A stretch of 64,000 nt of DNA from Hydrogenophaga sp. (GTDB lineage Bacteria; Pseudomonadota; Gammaproteobacteria; Burkholderiales; Burkholderiaceae_C). Every line of letters starts with the position of its first letter. Within the stretch, counting starts at the first letter, position 1. A model generated the notes under the pieces. The model did no database searches. It worked only from the letters and a program-made list of their open reading frames with translations, and was not told where the DNA came from. Positions 42,888 to 54,160 of the stretch are shown one piece after another. The translations under genes were made by a program, and so were the position numbers. Location of the stretch: contig NZ_JAILWB010000002.1 of NCBI RefSeq assembly GCF_025699295.1, positions 1 through 64,000 of the forward strand, written 5' to 3'.

Positions 42888-43958
42888 ATGTGGAGTCGTC
42901 GCAACTGGGGACGTGCCTGCGCGCTGGGCGTGATCGCGGCGGCCACGCCGCTCCTGCGTGCGCAGGCGCCGTCGCTGACGGCACCTGCGGTGCCGCCTCC
43001 GCCCAGACCGGATGCGACCAAGCTGGCCATTGCGGTCGACAACCGCGCCTCGTTCTGCTACCTGCCGCTGACGATTGCTGAGCAACTGGGGTACTTCGTG
43101 CAGGAGGGCCTGGACGTGGAGGTGCGCGAGTTCCCCGACGACGTGCAGGCCCTGCAGGCCATGCAGAGCGGCGCGGCGCATGTGCTCTCCGGCGCCTACG
43201 CCAGCACCATTGCCGCGCAGGTCCGCGGCCAGTCGCTCCAGTCCTTCGTGTTGCAGGGCCGCGCACCGCAGGTGGTGGTGGGCGTGTCGAAGGAAACCAT
43301 GGGGCACTATCGCACGCTCAACGACCTGCGGGGCCGACGGGTCGGGGTCATGGCTGCCGGCTCGGCCTCGCAGCGTGTGGCCAGCCTGGTGCTGCGCAAG
43401 GTGGGTCTGCGGGCCGCGGATGTGCAATACGTGCCGCTGGCCAACGCGGCGGCGGCGGTGCAGGCGTTTCGCCGTGGCGATCTCGACGCCATCAGCTACA
43501 CCGATCCGACGGTGACCCATCTGGAGCAGCTCGGCGCGCTCAGGGTGGTGGCCGACACACGCAGCACGCGAGGTACATCCGAAGTGTTTGGCGGGCCCAT
43601 GCCATCGGGCTGCCTGTGTGCGCCGGCCGAATTCCTCACACAGTACCCCAAGGCCAGCCAGGCTTTGGCCGATGCCATGGTGCATGCGCTCAAGTGGCTG
43701 CAGACGGCGGGGCCGTCCGACATCATCAAGACCGTGCCGGAGCGCTATTTCCAGGGCGATCGCGCGCTCTATCTGGCGGCTTTCATCCGGGTGCGCGAGG
43801 CCTGGACGGCCGACGGGCTCATGCCCGAGAACGGGCCGGCCACGGCGGCGCGCATGCTGGCGCAGTTCGAAGCGCCGGAGCAGGTGCGCAAGGTGGATCT
43901 GGCTCGCACCTTCACCAACGAATTCGCGCGCAAGGCCAAGGCGCGGTTCAGGGCCTGA
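42888..43958 (+). CDS. ABC transporter substrate-binding protein (NMT1/SsuA-like), orphan
   Basis: 356 residues. The N-terminus (MWSRRNWGRACALGVIAAATPLLRA is read as positively charged start, hydrophobic core, then LRAQA) is a probable Tat-like or Sec signal. The rest matches the NMT1/SsuA type II periplasmic-binding fold: AVDNRASFCYLPLTIAEQLG, GLDVEVREF, SGAAHVLSGAYAS, LRGRRVGVM and GDLDAISYTDPT. Such proteins bind sulfonates, nitrate, taurine or thiamine precursors. No permease or ATPase gene lies nearby, so its transporter and ligand are unknown. AGGAAG precedes the ATG. Confidence 0.8.
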   Translation: MWSRRNWGRACALGVIAAATPLLRAQAPSLTAPAVPPPPRPDATKLAIAVDNRASFCYLPLTIAEQLGYFVQEGLDVEVREFPDDVQALQAMQSGAAHVLSGAYASTIAAQVRGQSLQSFVLQGRAPQVVVGVSKETMGHYRTLNDLRGRRVGVMAAGSASQRVASLVLRKVGLRAADVQYVPLANAAAAVQAFRRGDLDAISYTDPTVTHLEQLGALRVVADTRSTRGTSEVFGGPMPSGCLCAPAEFLTQYPKASQALADAMVHALKWLQTAGPSDIIKTVPERYFQGDRALYLAAFIRVREAWTADGLMPENGPATAARMLAQFEAPEQVRKVDLARTFTNEFARKAKARFRA

Positions 43959-43994
43959 GACGATCCGCCATCCAGGCGTACGCGCCGCGTCCGC

Positions 43995-45590
43995 TCAGGG
44001 ACTCTTCTTGTCGGTCTTGGAGCTGGTCGCCACGCGAGTCTTGCTCGCCGTGGCCTTGGCTTTCACCGGCTTGCGGGCCGTGCTGGAGACGACCTTCTTG
44101 GCCGAGGAGGACCTGGCCTGTGTCGCGCGCTGCGGCAACTGAACCGTGAGGCGCTGGCCGACCCTGAGCGTCGCCTTGACGGAAATCCGGTTCCAGGCAG
44201 CCAGGCTGGCCACGCTCACGTCGTAGCGCCGGGCCAACTGGCTCAGGGTGTCACCCTTGCGCACCGTGACCGTGCCGCGCCGGGTGGTCGCTTCCGGCTG
44301 GAGGTTGAGCTGGGCGTTGTCGGCCACATGAATGGGCACGTCACCGTTGCGCTTTTCGGTGCGCGGCACAAGCAGGCTGGAGCCGGCGCGCACGCGCATG
44401 CGTGGCGGAATGTTGTTGACCGCGCGCAGCTCTTCCTCGCTCATGCCGACACGGGCCGCGGCCTGCGCCGCGGTCATGGTGCTGGGCACGACCCAGGCTG
44501 TCCAGCTCGCCAGCGGCCCTGTGTACTGCAGCAGGTTGCGCTGGAAGATGATCGCGTTGTCCCAGGGCAGCAGCACGTGTGGGGTGCCCGCGGCCATGAC
44601 CACGGGCTGGCGCAGCGAGGGGTTGAGCACGCGGAAGTCTTTTTCCTCCACTTCGGCCAGGCGGGCGATGAGTTCGACGTCCATGTCGCGCAGCAGCGTG
44701 ACCGTGTCGAAGAAGGGGTGGTTGCCGATCAGGGGCAGGGTGGCGTTGAAGTCCTGAGGCCGCGCCAGGATGTTCTTCACGGCCTGCAGCTTGGGCACGT
44801 ACATGCGCGTTTCCAGCGGCATGTTGATGTCGGTATAGCCCGTGGGCAGGCCCTGGCGCTGGTTGCGCGTGATGGCGCGGTTGACGTTGCCCTGGCCCCA
44901 GTTGTAGGCCGCCAGCGCGAGGTGCCAGTCGCCGAAGCGGCCGTGCAGCTGCTGCAGGTAGTCCAGCGCGGCGCGGGTGGAGGCGAGCACGTCGCGCCGG
45001 TCGTCGCGGAAGGCATTCTGTTTCAGGTCGAACGACTCGCCGGTGGCCGGCATGAACTGCCACATGCCGGCGGCGCGCGCGCTGGAGACGGCCTGCGGGT
45101 TGAAGGCGCTCTCGATGAAGGGCAGCAGCGCCAGTTCCATGGGCATGTTGCGCAGTTCGATCTCCTCGACGATGTGGAACAGGTAGCGGCGCGAGCGCTC
45201 CGTCATGCGCTGCATGTAGTCGGGGCGGGTGGCGTACCACTGCTCGCGATCACGCACCATGTCGTTGTCGAGATCGGGCATGGCGAAGCCGCGCCGGATG
45301 CGGTCCCACAGGTCGGTGGGGGCGTCCAGCGTGGTCACACCGTACGGGCTGGTGCTGACGATGGCGATGTCCTGGAGCGGGATGTCGCTGGGCAGGCGGT
45401 AGGACGGCAGGCTTGGTCGGGTGGCGGCAACGGGTTCCGGCGCCGGTGCGGGCGTGGACGGTGCGTCGGGCACGACGGTGGTGGCGCAACCGGCCACGAA
45501 AAGGGCCAGGGAGGCGGTCGCGAGCTTCAGCCAGGAGGGTGTCGCGGCGGTGCGGGGCGCGGGCCGGGCCGCGGGGGAGGCAGGGGTCAT
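43995..45590 (-). CDS. mltD: Membrane-bound lytic murein transglycosylase D
   Basis: 531 residues. A lipoprotein signal with lipobox FVAGC (Cys35) anchors it to the outer membrane. The SLT domain has catalytic Glu160 in LPFIESAFNPQAVS, then GMWQFMPATG and ALAAYNWGQGNVNRAI. Two LysM regions follow (VPSTMTAAQAAARVGMSEE and VRKGDTLSQLARRYDVS), and the tail is Lys/Ala/Ser-rich. It cleaves peptidoglycan glycan strands to anhydro-muropeptides. The start at 45590 overlaps the gloB stop by four bases (ATGA). Confidence 0.94.
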   Translation of the reverse strand: MTPASPAARPAPRTAATPSWLKLATASLALFVAGCATTVVPDAPSTPAPAPEPVAATRPSLPSYRLPSDIPLQDIAIVSTSPYGVTTLDAPTDLWDRIRRGFAMPDLDNDMVRDREQWYATRPDYMQRMTERSRRYLFHIVEEIELRNMPMELALLPFIESAFNPQAVSSARAAGMWQFMPATGESFDLKQNAFRDDRRDVLASTRAALDYLQQLHGRFGDWHLALAAYNWGQGNVNRAITRNQRQGLPTGYTDINMPLETRMYVPKLQAVKNILARPQDFNATLPLIGNHPFFDTVTLLRDMDVELIARLAEVEEKDFRVLNPSLRQPVVMAAGTPHVLLPWDNAIIFQRNLLQYTGPLASWTAWVVPSTMTAAQAAARVGMSEEELRAVNNIPPRMRVRAGSSLLVPRTEKRNGDVPIHVADNAQLNLQPEATTRRGTVTVRKGDTLSQLARRYDVSVASLAAWNRISVKATLRVGQRLTVQLPQRATQARSSSAKKVVSSTARKPVKAKATASKTRVATSSKTDKKSP

Positions 45591-46360
45591 CTGAAAACGT
45601 TCTTCCATTCGCGAAGCGTGGCGAACACGGCCACGGCATCGTTGGCGCTGCCGGGCTCGTGGGCCAGGGCGGACTGCGCGACAGCCGCTTCGCGGGTGCG
45701 CAAAAAGGGGTTGATCTGTTTTTCCAGCCCGATGGAGCTGGGCAGGGTGGGAAAGTTCTGGGCGCGCAGGGTCTGGCAGCGCGCGGCGTAGTCCGCCAGC
45801 GCGGTGTTGCCCGGCTCCACCGCCTGCGCGAACCTGAGGTTGGACAGGGTGTATTCGTGCGTGCAGCACACGCGGGTGTCGTCGGGCAGCGCGGCCAGGC
45901 GGGTGAGCGAGTCCAGCATCTGCGCTGGCGTGCCCTCGAACAGGCGGCCACAGCCGCCCGAAAAGAGCGTGTCGCCGCAAAAGAGCAACGGGTGTCCGTC
46001 CATCTCGGGTGTGTGGTACGCGATGTGGCCGGCCGTGTGCCCGGGCACCTCGATCACCTCGAAGCGCAGGCCGAGCACCTCGACCGCGTCGCCCGCGCCC
46101 ACCCGCTGCAGCGGCTCGGGCATGGGTTCGTGCGTGGGGCCGATGACGTGTGCGCCGGTGGCCTCTCGCAGGGCCGCCACACCGCCGGTGTGGTCGGCGT
46201 GGTGGTGGGTGATCAGGATGGTGTCGAGTTGCAGGCCTTGTTGCGCGAGCCAGCGCGAGACGCCTTCGGACTCGCCCGGGTCGACCACCAGTGCCCGCGA
46301 CCCGTCGTGCAGGGCCCAGATGTAGTTGTCGCTGAAGGCCGGAATGGGGATGAGGTGCAT
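45587..46360 (-). CDS. gloB: Hydroxyacylglutathione hydrolase (glyoxalase II)
   Basis: 257 residues. Hydrolyses S-lactoylglutathione to lactate and glutathione, the second step of methylglyoxal detoxification. The metallo-beta-lactamase motif THHHADH (51-57) and later GHTAGH, GDTLFSGGCGR and CTHEYTLSNLRFA supply the metal and glutathione contacts. The ATG at 46360 (MHLIPIPAFSDNYIW) is the conserved start. It is divergent from the methyltransferase gene with a 102-base gap. Confidence 0.95.
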   Translation of the reverse strand: MHLIPIPAFSDNYIWALHDGSRALVVDPGESEGVSRWLAQQGLQLDTILITHHHADHTGGVAALREATGAHVIGPTHEPMPEPLQRVGAGDAVEVLGLRFEVIEVPGHTAGHIAYHTPEMDGHPLLFCGDTLFSGGCGRLFEGTPAQMLDSLTRLAALPDDTRVCCTHEYTLSNLRFAQAVEPGNTALADYAARCQTLRAQNFPTLPSSIGLEKQINPFLRTREAAVAQSALAHEPGSANDAVAVFATLREWKNVFR

Positions 46361-46462
46361 GGCGCGGATGTCGGGTGGGGGCGTGTAGAGTGCGGGCTGG
46401 CCTTCCCGTGGCTCTGCAGTGTCGCAGACTTCGGGTCGCAGGCGACCCCATACCCGTACCAG

Positions 46463-47242
46463 ATGACCGCAAAAATTATAGGTTTGACCGAGTGGTTCTC
46501 GACTGCGCCGGGCCAGTACCTGCTGGCCTGGGAACGGGCTCAGTTCGACCTCGCAGTGACCGACCTGTTCGGCTACAACGCGCTCCAGCTCGGACTGCCC
46601 GAGCTCGACGGCCTGCAGGCCAACCGCATGCCGCACCGCTGGCTGGCCCTGCCCGAAGTGCCAACGGATGAAGGCGCCGTCCGCTCCCCTCGCACCGCGC
46701 TGATCGCCGACGCGGCCGCCCTGCCGTTTCCCGAGGCCAGCCTGGATCTCGTGGTGTTGCCGCACACGCTCGAGTTCAGCGCCGACCCGCACCACGTGCT
46801 GCGCGAGGTTGAGCGGGTGCTGGTGCCCGAGGGGCGGGTGGTGATCTCGGGCTTCAACCCTGCCAGCCTGTGGGGGCTGCGCCAGGCCCGCGGGCGCCTG
46901 TGCGCCCAGGTCGGCCTGAGGGCCTTTGGGGCGTCCAGTCTGTACCTGCCCGAGTCGGGCGACTTCATCGGTCCCTGGCGGCTGCGCGACTGGCTGCGCT
47001 TGCTCAGCTTTGAAGTGGAGTCCGATCGCTTCGGCTGCTACCGACCGGCCATGCGCACCGACGCATGGCTGCAGCGCTATGCGTGGCTGGACCACGCGGG
47101 TGCGCGCTGGTGGCCGATCTTCGGAGCGGTGTATTTCGTGGTGGCGGTCAAGCGCGTGCGTGGCATGCGCCTGCTGGGCCCGGCCTGGAAGCCGCGGCGC
47201 GCCACGTCGGCCGCGCCCGTGTCGCTGACCAACCGCCACTGA
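46463..47242 (+). CDS. Class I SAM-dependent methyltransferase (YafS-like)
   Basis: 259 residues. [19 protein letters not shown] is the post-I region of a Methyltransf_11 domain, followed by [26 protein letters not shown]. The usual first glycine loop is degenerate in this family ([11 protein letters not shown] takes its place). Substrate unknown. Position between gloB and rnhA mirrors yafS in E. coli, which supports orthology but not a function. Confidence 0.82.
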   Translation: MTAKIIGLTEWFSTAPGQYLLAWERAQFDLAVTDLFGYNALQLGLPELDGLQANRMPHRWLALPEVPTDEGAVRSPRTALIADAAALPFPEASLDLVVLPHTLEFSADPHHVLREVERVLVPEGRVVISGFNPASLWGLRQARGRLCAQVGLRAFGASSLYLPESGDFIGPWRLRDWLRLLSFEVESDRFGCYRPAMRTDAWLQRYAWLDHAGARWWPIFGAVYFVVAVKRVRGMRLLGPAWKPRRATSAAPVSLTNRH

Positions 47243-47306
47243 CGCGCCGCCCGCTGCGGCCGTCCATCTTTACTTCGTCTTTACATTCCATCGAGGAGCA
47301 CGTTTC

Positions 47307-47741
47307 TTGAACCACGTGGTGATCTACACCGACGGCGCCTGCAAAGGCAATCCCGGCCCGGGTGGCTGGGGCGTCTATCTGAAGTCGCAAGGGTTTGAAA
47401 AGGAACTCTGGGGCGGCGAGCGCGAAACGACCAACAACCGGATGGAGCTGACTGCGGTGATCGAGGCGCTCAGCGCGCTCAAGCGTCCTTGCCGGGTGTC
47501 ACTCTTTCTCGACAGTCAGTACGTGCGCCAGGGCATCACCGAATGGATCCATGGCTGGAAACGCAAGGGCTGGGTCACGGCTGCGAAACAACCGGTGAAA
47601 AACGCCGACCTCTGGCAACGCCTGGACGCTCTGGTGCATGGTGGCGTGCACGAGATCGAATGGCATTGGGTCAGGGGGCATGCCGGAGATCCGGGCAATG
47701 AGCGGGCCGATGCCCTGGCCAACCGCGGCGTTCCCCTGTGA
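47307..47741 (+). CDS. rnhA: Ribonuclease HI
   Basis: 144 residues. Cleaves RNA in RNA-DNA hybrids. Active-site acids are Asp9 in [17 protein letters not shown], Glu47 in NNRMELTA, Asp69 in FLDSQYV and the Asp of [10 protein letters not shown]. The start is TTG at 47307, with GAGGAG at 47293-47298 eight bases upstream; there is no ATG before the conserved Asp9. Follows the methyltransferase by 64 bases. Confidence 0.95.
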   Translation: MNHVVIYTDGACKGNPGPGGWGVYLKSQGFEKELWGGERETTNNRMELTAVIEALSALKRPCRVSLFLDSQYVRQGITEWIHGWKRKGWVTAAKQPVKNADLWQRLDALVHGGVHEIEWHWVRGHAGDPGNERADALANRGVPL

Positions 47742-47873
47742 GTCCTTGGGCCGCATCGGCGGTCGGGTGAGCGGAACTCGACGGGCGGTTTGCCCTCACC
47801 ACTGCTACATTTCGTTTCTTGATCCGAGCCATACCCTGTGGGGCATGGCATCTTCCTTGCAGCAAGTGACTTC

Positions 47874-49010
47874 ATGGCGAACAAGACGCTTTACGTGTTG
47901 GTGGCCGTTGCAGGCATCGGTCTGGCCTCCGGCGCGGCCTGGTGGCTGCAGAAGGGCCCATCGTCCGCGCCGGCCGCGCCGGCCGCTGCCCGGGCCGGCG
48001 GCGGTGCGCCCAGTGTGGAAGTGGTCAAGGTCAGGACCACGTCGCTGCGCGATGACGCGCAGGCGGTAGGGTCGCTGCGTTCGCGCCAGAGTGTCACGCT
48101 CAAGCCGGAAACCGCCGGGCGCGTGTCGCGCATTGCGTTTGACGATGGTGCCCAGGTGCGCCGAGGGCAATTGCTGGTGCAGCTGGACGACACGTTGCAG
48201 CGCGCGGAACTCAGCCAGGCGCAGGCCCAGTTGTCGATCGCGCGCGCCAACCTCAAACGCAACCAGGAACTGGTGGCGCAGAACTTCGTCGCGCAGCGCG
48301 TGGTGGAGGAGAGCGAGGCCAACCTGCAGGTCGCGCAGGCCCAGGTGGCCCTGGCCGAGGCCCGCATGCAGCGCATGCGCATCGTTGCACCTTTCGACGG
48401 CACGCTGGGTCTGCGCAGCATCAACCTGGGTCAGTACGTGGGGGTGGGCGACAACCTCGTCAACCTCGAGGACACTTCGCTGCTGACGGTCGACTTCCGT
48501 CTGCCCGAGCGCTACCAGAGCCGCCTGGCCGTCGGTCAAGGTGTGCAGGTGCAACTCGATGCCCTTCCGGGCAAGAAGTACGAGGCCAGGGTGCTCGCGG
48601 TCGATCCCCTGCTGGACGCCAACGGGCGCTCGATTGCGGTGCGGGCCGTGATGCCGCGAAGCGGTGGGTCTGAACTGCGTCCCGGCATGTTCGCCCGGGT
48701 GCTCATCCTGTTTTCGGTGAACGACGGCGCGCTGGTGGTGCCCGAGGAAGCCATGGTGCCCCAGGCGGGCAAGCAGTTCGTGTATGTGCTGGAAGAGCAG
48801 GGCCAGGGCGATGCGAGGAAGCTGGTGTCGCGCCGCGTCGAAGTGGAACTGGGCGTGCGCCGTGATGCCGAGGTCGAGGTGACCCGGGGACTCGCGGCGG
48901 GCGACACGGTGGTCGTCGCGGGGCAGCAGCGGTTGCAGCGCGATGGCACAGCGGTGCGCGTGATCGACATGGCGCGCGGCCCGGCCGCACCCACCACGTC
49001 GGCACCCTGA
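47874..49010 (+). CDS. RND efflux periplasmic adaptor (HlyD/MFP family)
   Basis: 378 residues. Membrane anchor at about 5-22 (YVLVAVAGIGLASGAAWW), then an Ala-rich linker. VTLKPETAGRVSRIAFDDGAQVRRGQLLVQLDD is the first lipoyl half, a coiled-coil hairpin spans about 95-150, and RIVAPFDGTLGLRSINLGQYV is the second lipoyl half; barrel and membrane-proximal domains follow. It bridges the RND pump to an outer-membrane channel, whose gene is not in the window. It is 25 bases before the pump gene. Confidence 0.9.
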   Translation: MANKTLYVLVAVAGIGLASGAAWWLQKGPSSAPAAPAAARAGGGAPSVEVVKVRTTSLRDDAQAVGSLRSRQSVTLKPETAGRVSRIAFDDGAQVRRGQLLVQLDDTLQRAELSQAQAQLSIARANLKRNQELVAQNFVAQRVVEESEANLQVAQAQVALAEARMQRMRIVAPFDGTLGLRSINLGQYVGVGDNLVNLEDTSLLTVDFRLPERYQSRLAVGQGVQVQLDALPGKKYEARVLAVDPLLDANGRSIAVRAVMPRSGGSELRPGMFARVLILFSVNDGALVVPEEAMVPQAGKQFVYVLEEQGQGDARKLVSRRVEVELGVRRDAEVEVTRGLAAGDTVVVAGQQRLQRDGTAVRVIDMARGPAAPTTSAP

Positions 49011-49035
49011 TCGACCCATCCGGACAGGAGTCCCC

Positions 49036-52000
49036 GTGCAACTGCCAGAAATTGCCATCCGCCGTCCGGTTTTCGCGTCGGTGCTTTCGCTGCTGATCCT
49101 GCTGGTGGGCTTCGTCTCGTTCAATGGGCTCTCGGTGCGCGAGTACCCGCGCATCGACGAGCCGACCGTCACGGTCAGCACCACGTTTGGCGGCGCGTCC
49201 AGCGAAGTGATCGAGTCGCAGGTGACGAAGGTGCTCGAGGACTCGCTCGCAGGCATCGAGGGGGTGGACATCATCACCTCCATCAGCCGGGCCGAACGCA
49301 GCCAGATCACGGTGCGCTTCAAGCTGGAACGTGACCCGGACTCTGCCGCCGCCGATGTGCGCGACAAGGTCAGCCGGGTGCGCCAGCGGCTGCCAGACGG
49401 GGTGGACGAGCCCACCATCGCCAAGGTCGAGGCCGACGCCTCCCCAGTGATCTGGCTGGCACTGAATTCCGAGACACTCCCATCGCTGGAGCTCAGCGAC
49501 ATCGCGAACCGGCTCGTCAAGCCCCGGTTGCAGACCGCCCCCGGTGCTGCCGACGTGCGCATCTGGGGCGAACGGCGCTACTCCATGCGCATCTGGCTGG
49601 ACCCGGATCGCCTCGCGGCCTACAGCCTGACCACGCAGGACGTGGAGGACGCGCTGCGCCGTTCCAACCTGGAGGTGCCGGCCGGTCGCATCGAGAGTTC
49701 GCTGCGCGAGTTCAACGTCACGGCGGCCACCGACGTGCAGACGCCCGAGCAGTTCCGTGCCATCGGCATCCGCACCATCAACGGCCAGACCATCCGCATC
49801 GGTGACGTGGCGCGCGTCGAGCAGGCGCCGCAGGACGAGCGCACTTCCGTGCGCTACAACGGGCGCGACGCGATCTCCCTGGGCGTGATCCGCCAGGCGA
49901 CGGCCAACCCGCTGGAGCTCTCGGCCGCGGTGCAGGTCATGCTGCCGCGCATCATCGAGGAACTGCCCGAAGGCGTGAGCATCGAGGTGGCGAACGACAA
50001 CTCGATCTTCATCGATCGTTCGATCAAGGCCGTGTACACCACCATTGCCGAGGCCGCTGTGCTGGTGGCGCTGGTGATCTTCGTGTTCCTGCGCACCGTG
50101 CGGGCGTCCGTCATCCCGTTGATCACCATCCCGGTGAGCCTGATCGGTTCGTTTGCCCTGATGGCACTGTTCGGCTTTTCGATCAACACGCTCACGCTGC
50201 TGGCCCTGGTGCTGGCGATCGGGCTGGTGGTGGACGACGCGATCGTGATGCTGGAGAACATCTACCGGCACATCGAGGCGGGAATGAAGCCGTTCGACGC
50301 GGCGATCAAGGGCGCGCGGGAAATCGGCTTTGCGATCGTGGCCATGACGCTCACGCTGGCCGCGGTATACGCCCCGCTGGCCTTCACACCCGGGCGCACT
50401 GGTCGCTTGTTTGCCGAGTTCGCGCTGGCGCTGGCAGGTGCCGTTGTCGTCTCGGGCTTCGTGGCGCTCACGCTCTCGCCCATGATGTGCTCCAAGTTGC
50501 TGCGCCATGTGGACGAGCCGACCCGGTTCGATCGTTTCATGGAAGCCGTCCTGGTGCGCGTGAACCGGGCCTACGAGCATGCCCTGAGCTGGTCGCTCAA
50601 CGTGCGCTGGCTGGTGGTCGCGGTGATGATCGGCAGTGCCGGCGCGAGCTGGTGGCTGCTGCAGAGCACGCGCTCCGAGCTGGCCCCCATGGAAGACCGC
50701 GGGGTTGTGCTGGCCAACATCAACGGGCCCGACGGCGCCACGCTGGCCTACACGCGCCGCTATGCCGACGCCATCGAGAAGATGGCGATGGCGCAACCGG
50801 AGTTCGATCGCATCTTCACCGTGGTGGGCAATCCCACGGTGGCCCAGGGTGCGGTGGTGATGCGCGGCAAGGCCTGGGAGGAGCGCGACCGCACCACCAT
50901 GGAGATAGCGAACAAGATGTCGCCGCAGATGGCGGCGTTGCCGGGCATCAGTGCCTACCCGATCACGCCGCCTTCGCTGGGCCAGGGTTTTCGCGAGCGA
51001 CCGGTGAACTTCATCATCGTCACCAGTGACTCCTACGAGAACCTGTCGGCCGTGGTGCGCCAGTTCCAGGACCGCATGGCGCAGAACCCGGGACTGGTGC
51101 AGGTGGACACCGATCTGCGGCTGAACAAGCCCGAGATCCGCATGGACGTGGACCGTGAGCGCGCGGCCGACATGGGTGTGAGCGTGGACACCATCGCCCG
51201 CACCGTCGAAACCATGCTGGGCGGGCGCACGGTGACGCGCTACAAGCGCGACGGCGAGCAGTACGACGTGGTGGTGCAGACCGTGTCCACCCACCGCAGC
51301 ACGCCCGAGGACATCGACCGGCTTTTCGTGCGCGGCCGTGGCGACGCGATGATCCCGCTGGCTTCGCTCGTGAGCACGCGCGAAGTGGTGGTGCCGCGCG
51401 AGCTCAACCACTTCGGCCAGCGCCGCAGCGCGTCGATCACGGCCAATATCAGTCCCAGCTATTCGCTGGGCGAGGCGCTGATCTTCATGGAGCAGACCGC
51501 GGCCGATATCCTGCCGGCAGGCTATGCCACCGACCTCAACGGCCAGAGCCGCGAATTCCGCAATGCCTCGGGCTCGCTGGCACTGGTGTTCGTGCTCTCG
51601 CTGCTGTTCATTTTCCTGGTGCTCTCGGCCCAGTTCGAGAGCTTCGTCGATCCGCTGATCATCATGCTCAGCGTGCCGCTGTCGATGCTGGGGGCGCTGC
51701 TGGCATTGAAGCTCTCGGGCGGCACGCTCAACGTGTTCAGCCAGATCGGCCTGATCACGCTGGTGGGCCTGATCACCAAGCACGGCATCCTGATCGTGGA
51801 GTTCGCCAACCAGTTGCGGGAGCAGGGCGTGGACAAGATCGAAGCCGTCAAGCGCGCGGCAGCCCTGCGCCTGCGCCCGATCATGATGACCACCGGCGCC
51901 ATGGTGCTTGGCGCCATTCCACTGGCCCTGGCCTCGGGTGCCGGCGCCGAGAGCCGCCAGCAGATCGGCTGGGTGATCGTGGGCGGCATGAGCGTGGGCA

Positions 52001-52125
52001 CGCTGCTCACCATCTTCGTGGTGCCGACCATGTACACGCTGCTCTCGCGCATGAAGTCGCACCAGCCGGCGCATCCGGTGATGCACGACGCTGTGCCACC
52101 TTCCGAGGTGATTCCGGCGAAGTGA
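49036..52125 (+). CDS. RND multidrug efflux pump, inner-membrane subunit (HAE1/AcrB-like)
   Basis: 1029 residues, normal for the family. Twelve membrane segments in the 1+5+1+5 pattern with two large periplasmic loops (about 30-335 and 550-860). The opening QLPEIAIRRPVFASVLSLL and the proton-relay pair in IGLVVDDAIVMLENIYRH (two adjacent Asp in TM4) are present, as is GLITKHGILIVEFAN in TM10. Proton-driven drug or solvent export is inferred; substrates cannot be assigned. The outer-membrane factor must come from elsewhere. Confidence 0.93.
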   Translation: MQLPEIAIRRPVFASVLSLLILLVGFVSFNGLSVREYPRIDEPTVTVSTTFGGASSEVIESQVTKVLEDSLAGIEGVDIITSISRAERSQITVRFKLERDPDSAAADVRDKVSRVRQRLPDGVDEPTIAKVEADASPVIWLALNSETLPSLELSDIANRLVKPRLQTAPGAADVRIWGERRYSMRIWLDPDRLAAYSLTTQDVEDALRRSNLEVPAGRIESSLREFNVTAATDVQTPEQFRAIGIRTINGQTIRIGDVARVEQAPQDERTSVRYNGRDAISLGVIRQATANPLELSAAVQVMLPRIIEELPEGVSIEVANDNSIFIDRSIKAVYTTIAEAAVLVALVIFVFLRTVRASVIPLITIPVSLIGSFALMALFGFSINTLTLLALVLAIGLVVDDAIVMLENIYRHIEAGMKPFDAAIKGAREIGFAIVAMTLTLAAVYAPLAFTPGRTGRLFAEFALALAGAVVVSGFVALTLSPMMCSKLLRHVDEPTRFDRFMEAVLVRVNRAYEHALSWSLNVRWLVVAVMIGSAGASWWLLQSTRSELAPMEDRGVVLANINGPDGATLAYTRRYADAIEKMAMAQPEFDRIFTVVGNPTVAQGAVVMRGKAWEERDRTTMEIANKMSPQMAALPGISAYPITPPSLGQGFRERPVNFIIVTSDSYENLSAVVRQFQDRMAQNPGLVQVDTDLRLNKPEIRMDVDRERAADMGVSVDTIARTVETMLGGRTVTRYKRDGEQYDVVVQTVSTHRSTPEDIDRLFVRGRGDAMIPLASLVSTREVVVPRELNHFGQRRSASITANISPSYSLGEALIFMEQTAADILPAGYATDLNGQSREFRNASGSLALVFVLSLLFIFLVLSAQFESFVDPLIIMLSVPLSMLGALLALKLSGGTLNVFSQIGLITLVGLITKHGILIVEFANQLREQGVDKIEAVKRAAALRLRPIMMTTGAMVLGAIPLALASGAGAESRQQIGWVIVGGMSVGTLLTIFVVPTMYTLLSRMKSHQPAHPVMHDAVPPSEVIPAK

Positions 52126-52139
52126 GGTTGTTCGTTTTC

Positions 52140-52165
52140 CGAGGTGCTTCGCTCGTTGCACCTCG
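52140..52165. terminator. Stem-loop after the RND pump gene
   Basis: Eight-base stem CGAGGTGC / GCACCTCG with a ten-base loop, 15 bases past the pump stop. No T tract follows, so termination is likely weak or Rho-assisted. Confidence 0.45.
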
Positions 52166-52192
52166 TGGCTCGCGGTCGCGGCGCCGGATACC

Positions 52193-52210
52193 CCGGTCGC
52201 CGCCGACCGG
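52193..52210. terminator. Stem-loop after moeA (minus strand)
   Basis: Seven-base stem CCGGTCG / CGACCGG with a four-base loop, about 20 bases past the moeA stop on the minus strand. There is no T tract. With the preceding hairpin it separates two convergent transcripts. Confidence 0.4.
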
Positions 52211-52228
52211 AGCAACCGGGGGAAACAC

Positions 52229-53506
<1,278 letters not shown>

Positions 53507-53526
53507 GCGAAATGGTTGCCGGGGCC

Positions 53527-54150
53527 TTAGCGCCTTTCCAGCGCATGCAGCTCGGCCAGGGTATTGGTGTTGAAGAAGGCCTGGAGATCGTCCCCTGGGC
53601 GGTCAAAGGGCACGATCACGGTGCGGTGCTGCTCAGTCCAGCGGTCGATCTTTCGTCCCCCAGCCTGGGTGAAGGCCATCAGGCTTTCCAGCAAGTCGAC
53701 GCGCATGAGGCAGAACACGGGCTGCGGACGCAACTGGCCGTCTTCCTCGCGTGCAGCAGCCATGGCAATTTCGGTGGTCTCATCCTCGAACGCTGCCGCC
53801 AGGCGTTGCCCCAGGTCGAGCGGAAAGAGCGGTGTGTCGCAGGGCACGGTGAGCAGGAAGGGCGTCTCACATCGCTCCAGGCCGGTCATGAAGCCCGCCA
53901 GAGGGCCCGCATAGTCGCTCAAGGTGTCAGGCCAGACCGGGACACCGAAAGCTTCGTAGGCGGCCAGGTTGCGGTTGGCGTTGATCATCTGGTCGCCGAC
54001 CAGTCCGCCTTCCTGCATCTGCAGCCTCAGCAGGGCGTGCATCGCCAGCGGCGAGCCGTTGAAGTTCTGCAGGCCCTTGTCGGCCCCGCCCATGCGCGAG
54101 CCGCGGCCGCCGGCCAGGACCAGCCCCGTGATGTCGTTGGTGTGGATCAT
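53527..54150 (-). CDS. mobA: Molybdenum cofactor guanylyltransferase MobA
   Basis: 207 residues. Attaches GMP to Mo-molybdopterin to make the MGD form used by DMSO-reductase-family enzymes. The signature GTP loop is [17 protein letters not shown] (11-27), with DQMINANRN, and [10 protein letters not shown] supplying the metal-binding Asp. It is ten bases after moaA. Presence of mobA implies that the cell makes bis-MGD enzymes. Confidence 0.94.
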   Translation of the reverse strand: MIHTNDITGLVLAGGRGSRMGGADKGLQNFNGSPLAMHALLRLQMQEGGLVGDQMINANRNLAAYEAFGVPVWPDTLSDYAGPLAGFMTGLERCETPFLLTVPCDTPLFPLDLGQRLAAAFEDETTEIAMAAAREEDGQLRPQPVFCLMRVDLLESLMAFTQAGGRKIDRWTEQHRTVIVPFDRPGDDLQAFFNTNTLAELHALERR

Positions 54151-54160
54151 GATGTGGAAT

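Noticed and set aside
46105..46463. Upstream in-frame extension of the methyltransferase gene over gloB
   Set aside because: The extension is antisense to gloB and rich in Arg/Gly/Val without motifs; the ATG at 46463 starts the conserved protein.
48703..52215. Open frame of about 1170 codons antisense to the RND genes
   Set aside because: Same GC artefact; the protein is dominated by His, Gln, Arg and Asp repeats, and the sense gene is a full RND pump.
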